DNA of 64,000 nucleotides from the NCBI RefSeq assembly GCF_037975245.1, contig NC_092573.1:10790501-10854500 (forward strand), read 5' to 3'. The stretch comes from Apostichopus japonicus. Lineage: Eukaryota > Echinodermata > Holothuroidea > Aspidochirotida > Stichopodidae. Under the pieces are notes generated by a model. That model made no database searches. It was not told where the DNA came from and saw only the letters and a program-made list of their open reading frames with translations. How positions within the stretch are numbered: the stretch's first letter is position 1; every line of letters begins with the position of its first letter. The translations under genes and the position numbers were made by a program. Positions 47,256 to 64,000 of the stretch are shown here, piece after piece.

Positions 47256-48068
47256 ACATAGTTCAGACTGATTTTGAAAAGGATTGACAAACCACCTAAA
47301 ATTCTAAATTAATTTTTTGTGGAAAGATGATTAACAACTGAAATTGTTTTAACACCAAATCAGAAAATCTGATCTTGAAGGAAAATGGAAATGTTTTGTT
47401 CGTTCATGTCTCTCTGATCGATGGCTTATGTGATTGCATAATTGTTATCATACCCGTTATATCTGTTAACATCCAAACATACTGACTAACATACAGATAT
47501 TTACGTCCATTGATTAAACTGCTTAAAGAAACTAACCCAGATATTAAATTCCAGTTACATATTTTGCCAGCTCCTGTCTGGTGTGATGGCTGAATTGAGG
47601 ATGTAGAAGATATGAACAGTAATAAACAAAATATTATCATGACTGATGTTTTGTTTGAAAAATGCTACAAATAAACTTGATAAAGCACACATATTTAATT
47701 CTTATCATGCCCAGTGCCGAATAAATGGTTTCAAACTATTACCCTTAATTAAAGCAATTACTAAACTTGGTTAAGGCATTTTTCTTCTTGTACGAATGTC
47801 GCACAGCTAGGAAAAAATTTGTCCCCAAATCTTGACGATTGACACAGACTGCCAGTGACTTCACTGGATCAGTTTAAAAAGAAAATTCAGCTGTCAATAA
47901 AATCAAATGAAAGTAAACTTTAAAGACTATTTACATTTTATAAAAGACAAGGTTCTTTTTATCCTTCCGGAAATGAAAGCCATTGCAATAACATGATATT
48001 TACATTGTCCAAATATTCCATAAAAAAAGAAGAAGAAGAAGAATATGCAAGGAATGGTGAAGATCCCA

Positions 48069-60561
<12,493 letters not shown>

Positions 60562-62233
60562 AGATCTGAAATAAGAGAATATTAAGCAAACACTTATCAT
60601 ACATAGCAAATCCAAATCTTGCCAAAACTTTCTCATTCTTTGTCAATGTGATAAAAAATGCTGCACCAATTTATAACAAATCATGAAGATTATGAGCATC
60701 TATGGTTCACAGAGCCTGGGCCTAAAAAACAAACTACTTTACTGATCCACTCTCAGCCCCAGTGTCCTTACATTGAGACTGTAACTGTATAGTCAGGACA
60801 ATGTTTCATCTAATGTGTATCACGAGTCCCTTGGAAAGGGAACAGATACTATACATGATGTTAGCCATGAGATTGAGAAGCAGTGATAGGTATGGTAAAT
60901 ACATAGTTTATCGCACAATACCAGTTGATTGTTCTGATAGAAATTTGGACTGTTTTGGAGCAAGACATATGTATAGTAACATCATGAAATTGCTAAAAGT
61001 GTCCACAATTTAAAGGAAAAAAGAAAGAAGAAAACTCCAAATAAGCACTACATAACTTTTAAACAATTGAAAGATGGAACAATTTCAGGGGGTTTGATCA
61101 ATCACTTTTATCCATTTTCATGCACTGAAGTTAAAGTTCTACAACAATGAAAAACATATGTAAAAAATTGGTCCAGAAACAGCACTTTCAGGAAAAAAGT
61201 TGAAACCCAACCCACTTTTTACTTGTTGATATAACAACGTCTCCTAACATGCGCCATAAGCAACCAAAATTTGGGAGAGTAGCACTTTTTCTGAATTTAA
61301 CCACAGATTCTATTGACCTCAATCAAGCAACCATAACTAGTAAGACTTGAGACACCTTATCTTTTAGCCCCTATAGACTGCACACTTTCACCATGTCATT
61401 CTCAAAATGCTTCGCCGAAAGATATGTGAATGATAGGGTAGCAGTTTAACACTGATATCACCCCCCCCCCCCCCCAAACCATCCAAGAAAAAATAGCCTC
61501 TCGATTCTTGATGGCAATAAGTCAAGCTAGTTGGCATATAACTTAGCTTACCAGAGTACCATCAACACGTTTAACCGAATACTTCACGTTTGTTAACACG
61601 TACTAGTAGGAGTTATCCTAGGCCTTGGCATACAAATTTAGAATGTTAGTTGAAGGTTGTATTTGTAAGGCCTACTGTGTACCACCAGACGAGAATCAGA
61701 TGCTACTAACCTTAGGCTATATGTTTAGCAGATCGCACGCTGGTGAGTGTAGAAAGAGATTGAATTGACAAGTGAGACGTCCTGTAACTGTGTCAGACTC
61801 TCCCGCGATATTACCGTAACTGTGTTCTGTAATTTGTACCTAATTTTGTTCATTATTGCGCAACTTGTCATTTGTTATGGCAAACTTATAAACCGTGAGG
61901 GAACCATGTCGGTCAGCCATGCGACGTTATCAGCAACCTTTGACCCTGGTTGTCGATTACGTAGATATGCGTTCAAGGAGCGCTGGGCTTGCTGTGTTCG
62001 TGTTGTTCCATGTGTTAGGATAAAGTATATTGTATCTGTGCTAGTTACACCATGTTCGTGAACGTGTGCGACTGATGTTACAGCCTATACAATACCGGGT
62101 ACATTTGACACAACCGTGTTAGAATTCTGCTGCAGGAAAGTCTGTTCAATATTGTCTTTTTTCCTGACCACATTTCTACTTCATTCGTCATTTTCTGTTC
62201 CAATCAAACATCGTAGCAACCCGAATATTCAAG
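60562..62233. promoter_or_regulatory. Divergent region upstream of POLK and UPF1
   Basis: The initiators point away from each other, with 1672 bp between. Because the POLK start exon has a splice acceptor four bases before its ATG, at least one noncoding POLK exon should lie here. It was not located with confidence (a weak AAG/GTTAGT donor on the minus strand near 61710 is one option). The C-run at 61461-61475 and short frames (60801-61013, 61765-62061) look non-coding. CpG dinucleotides become more frequent near 61720-62230, in keeping with a promoter. Confidence 0.5.
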
Positions 62234-62425
62234 ATGAGTGTCGATGCGTACGGTCCGAGCACCCAGAGTCTTACTTTTTATGATACAGATCAAGACCTTA
62301 TCGCCGGTATTGGGGCAGATACCCAAGGGAGTGAATATGACTTTAATTTTACCATGCCATCTCAAACTCAGGCTTCTCAGAGCCAGGCCTCTCAGTTAGA
62401 TATCGCATCACAAAGTCAACCAGAG
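62234..62425 (+). CDS. UPF1: UPF1 (RENT1), first coding exon only, 64 codons
   Basis: The ATG at 62234 opens a frame starting [19 protein letters not shown], very close to the conserved start of animal UPF1, followed by [13 protein letters not shown] and an SQ/TQ-rich run. It ends SQSQPE at a GAG/GTAAGA donor, phase 0. UPF1 is the ATP-dependent RNA helicase at the centre of nonsense-mediated mRNA decay; SMG1 phosphorylates SQ/TQ sites in its tails. The cysteine/histidine-rich domain and helicase are not in the window, so the gene is truncated by the window edge, not broken. Reading past the donor gives non-UPF1 sequence. Confidence 0.93.
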
Positions 62426-64000
62426 GTAAGAAAATGTGAAGGAAAAAACTTCAACCTATTCATAACTCTTCAAATCATGGAAATGAAAAGACCTCCCCTA
62501 GCCTTAAGTACTAGGTTCAGTTTGGCTAGGCCTAAGTTAGGCAAGGCTAAGTTAGGCTTGCTTAGACCAAATGTAATATTATATTCATAGGCGAAACTAA
62601 CCTTCCACAAAAGTTCCAGATCGAAGAAGATGGCCTCTGGGGAAAGGAAGGCGGAGTTTTACCAAGGTAGGGCTAGGCTAGATCTATGTCATTCCAGATG
62701 TAGGCTACAGTGTCAGTATTAACAAAATGTCACCAAAAAAAAAATTACTTTGAAGTATGACGATGACTCAATGAGGATGTGGGTTTTTGCCTAAAGAGAA
62801 CATTTTCCGACGTTTCTGATAATAAACATACAACCTTTTTAATCCCTTTCTGGCACCCAACCCCCAAATAAAATGCACTTGGCAGTTTCACCCAGTGTTT
62901 TTCATTTCAAGCTTTGTTGTTTGGAAGGTCATCATTACAGTCATGCTGTAAATGAGCTGTGTATATTTGGAATGGCACACCACATTTACAGTACGTAGTA
63001 AAATGGCATGGTTCGGGTGGTTGGCAAAGTTGTCCAGCCCTGTTTGCAACAACAGATTGGATGATGTCATCATAGCAACTTAGACACTTAAATGATTTTG
63101 TTTTCCTTTATAATATTTAACTCACTTAATTCACGGAGGCAAGTTATATTTCTACAACATTTTTTGCCATTTGACGAAATCGGAAATACAGAGAACCTTC
63201 ACAGCTTAACAAGGATAAATCAATAAGAAGATTATATTGGAAAAGTAATACTTTCTAAGATCATTTGTCATGATGACATTGCAGAGCACCTGCTGTGACC
63301 AATTCCAGGGAAGATTCAAGGGACTTACTTCACCCCTCTCTTACCCGTCTCCAGTCTAGTTATATGCACTTTCCTCATATAATTAACTACCAATGGTAAC
63401 ATTTCAGCACTGTCCCCTCAGTACCCCCCGCACACAAGGAAATGTCTCATGACGGTAATTTGACCTAGTTTCGAATGAGGTGTAACAGAAGTGTTAGACA
63501 CCACCATCGATCCTAGAAAATACACACATAGCTTGCTACCGTCGGTAATTAGACACTAGTGTACAGTCAATACATACATCTACGGTCAATACCCACAACA
63601 CCGTGTACATAGCAGCGTGGACATCTCAGGTCTAGATAAAAGAACGTCATTTGCAAGCAACAGAAAGTTAACTTTTTCAGATGGCGGCACACGGTTTGGG
63701 GCGAGTCTTCAATGCCTTTAACCATATCTTGAGATGAATTTTCAACTAGCAGCATGGAATGTATTTCTTCTCCTTATATAACTTAGTGTTACTTTGTCTG
63801 CCAAGTCTGCAATATCCCTTTGAATCTTGATGATTTGCATTAAAAAACCCTACTGTACATGCATTGTCTGTCTGTTCTGCAATACCTTGAGAAGGTAGCT
63901 GAAGTGGGGAAATATGCATTATTACTCTTGCCTACCTGTATCTCGTTAAACTGCACAGTTTACAGTATGATGATAGGTATCTCACATAGGGATAAGACAG
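62426..64000 (+). other. UPF1: UPF1 intron 1 (partial)
   Basis: From the donor to the end of the window there is no further exon resembling the UPF1 cysteine/histidine-rich domain. It contains dispersed repeat family B copy 2 at 63461-63721. The remaining sequence shows nothing else I can name. Confidence 0.6.
63461..63721 (+). repeat. Dispersed repeat family B, copy 2 (261 bp)
   Basis: The same orientation and about 90% identity by eye to 28669-28986, with about 57 bp missing in the middle. It lies in the first UPF1 intron. Confidence 0.9.

Larger units (their letters stand above)
40841..48068. other. Convergent intergenic region between FAM151-like and POLK
   Basis: Both genes end here, so it contains their 3' UTRs, although poly(A) sites could not be assigned confidently. 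It holds a diverged gacctttgacct-rich repeat at 43080-43550, a large minisatellite at 45260-46290 and a SINE at 46945-47250. A frame at 44449-44811 encodes AT-driven hydrophobic sequence and is not supported as a gene. A GC-richer stretch at 41690-41850 has no recognisable identity. Confidence 0.6.

Noticed and set aside
47069-47290. 73-codon minus-strand frame resembling one at 51813-52024
   Set aside because: The resemblance is due to the shared SINE body, read on the opposite strand; neither is a gene.
61765-62061. 98-codon plus-strand frame upstream of UPF1 as an upstream exon
   Set aside because: It shows no UPF1 similarity, the UPF1 initiator at 62234 is already the family N-terminus, and the frame ends before it.

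Overview
This is a window of an animal nuclear genome: AT-rich, full of microsatellites, with short exons separated by long introns and standard GT/AG splice junctions. The proteins and the tRNA-derived SINEs point to a marine invertebrate deuterostome. An echinoderm, perhaps a sea cucumber, is my best guess, but the sequence alone does not prove it.

Five protein genes can be reconstructed exon by exon; all exon phases agree. (1) Minus strand, 24477 to 2177: a GOLM1/GOLM2 (CASC4)-type Golgi membrane protein, 11 coding exons, 484 aa. (2) Minus strand, 31531 to 27827: a small-heat-shock (alpha-crystallin domain) protein of 440 aa with a predicted signal peptide and a 16-residue tandem-repeat region before the domain. 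A TATA box, a heat-shock element and two perfect CRE palindromes lie upstream. (3) Plus strand, 33765 to 40840: a FAM151/menorin-family protein, 4 coding exons, 531 aa, with a signal peptide and a hydrophobic C-terminal tail. (4) Minus strand, 60561 to 48069: DNA polymerase kappa, 12 coding exons, 749 aa, complete from the initiator to the C-terminal PIP-like motif. (5) Plus strand, 62234 to 62425: the first coding exon of UPF1; the rest lies beyond the window. Polymerase kappa and UPF1 are divergent, with 1.7 kb between their start codons. The sHSP and FAM151 genes are also divergent, and FAM151 and polymerase kappa converge. The genes do not form a pathway; this is an ordinary eukaryotic neighbourhood of unrelated genes.

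The unusual material is the mobile and repeated DNA. Three foldback-type DNA elements have long ends made of iterated short modules and 8-bp target-site duplications. Two of these are nested in intron 1 of the GOLM gene (21096-23974, with 21562-23789 inside) and the inner one contains a degraded LINE reverse-transcriptase end. The third is in FAM151 intron 1 (35917-36912). There is also a hAT-like MITE with a perfect 8-bp duplication (25739-26110), a 175-bp MITE with a 5-bp duplication (37909-38083), a perfect 31-bp inverted repeat (8221-8333), several tRNA-derived SINEs, and two (AT)n-linked segments with hammerhead-core-like sequence. Large minisatellites, segmental duplications and dispersed repeat families complete the picture. 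No rRNA, genuine tRNA gene, CRISPR array or prokaryotic feature was seen.
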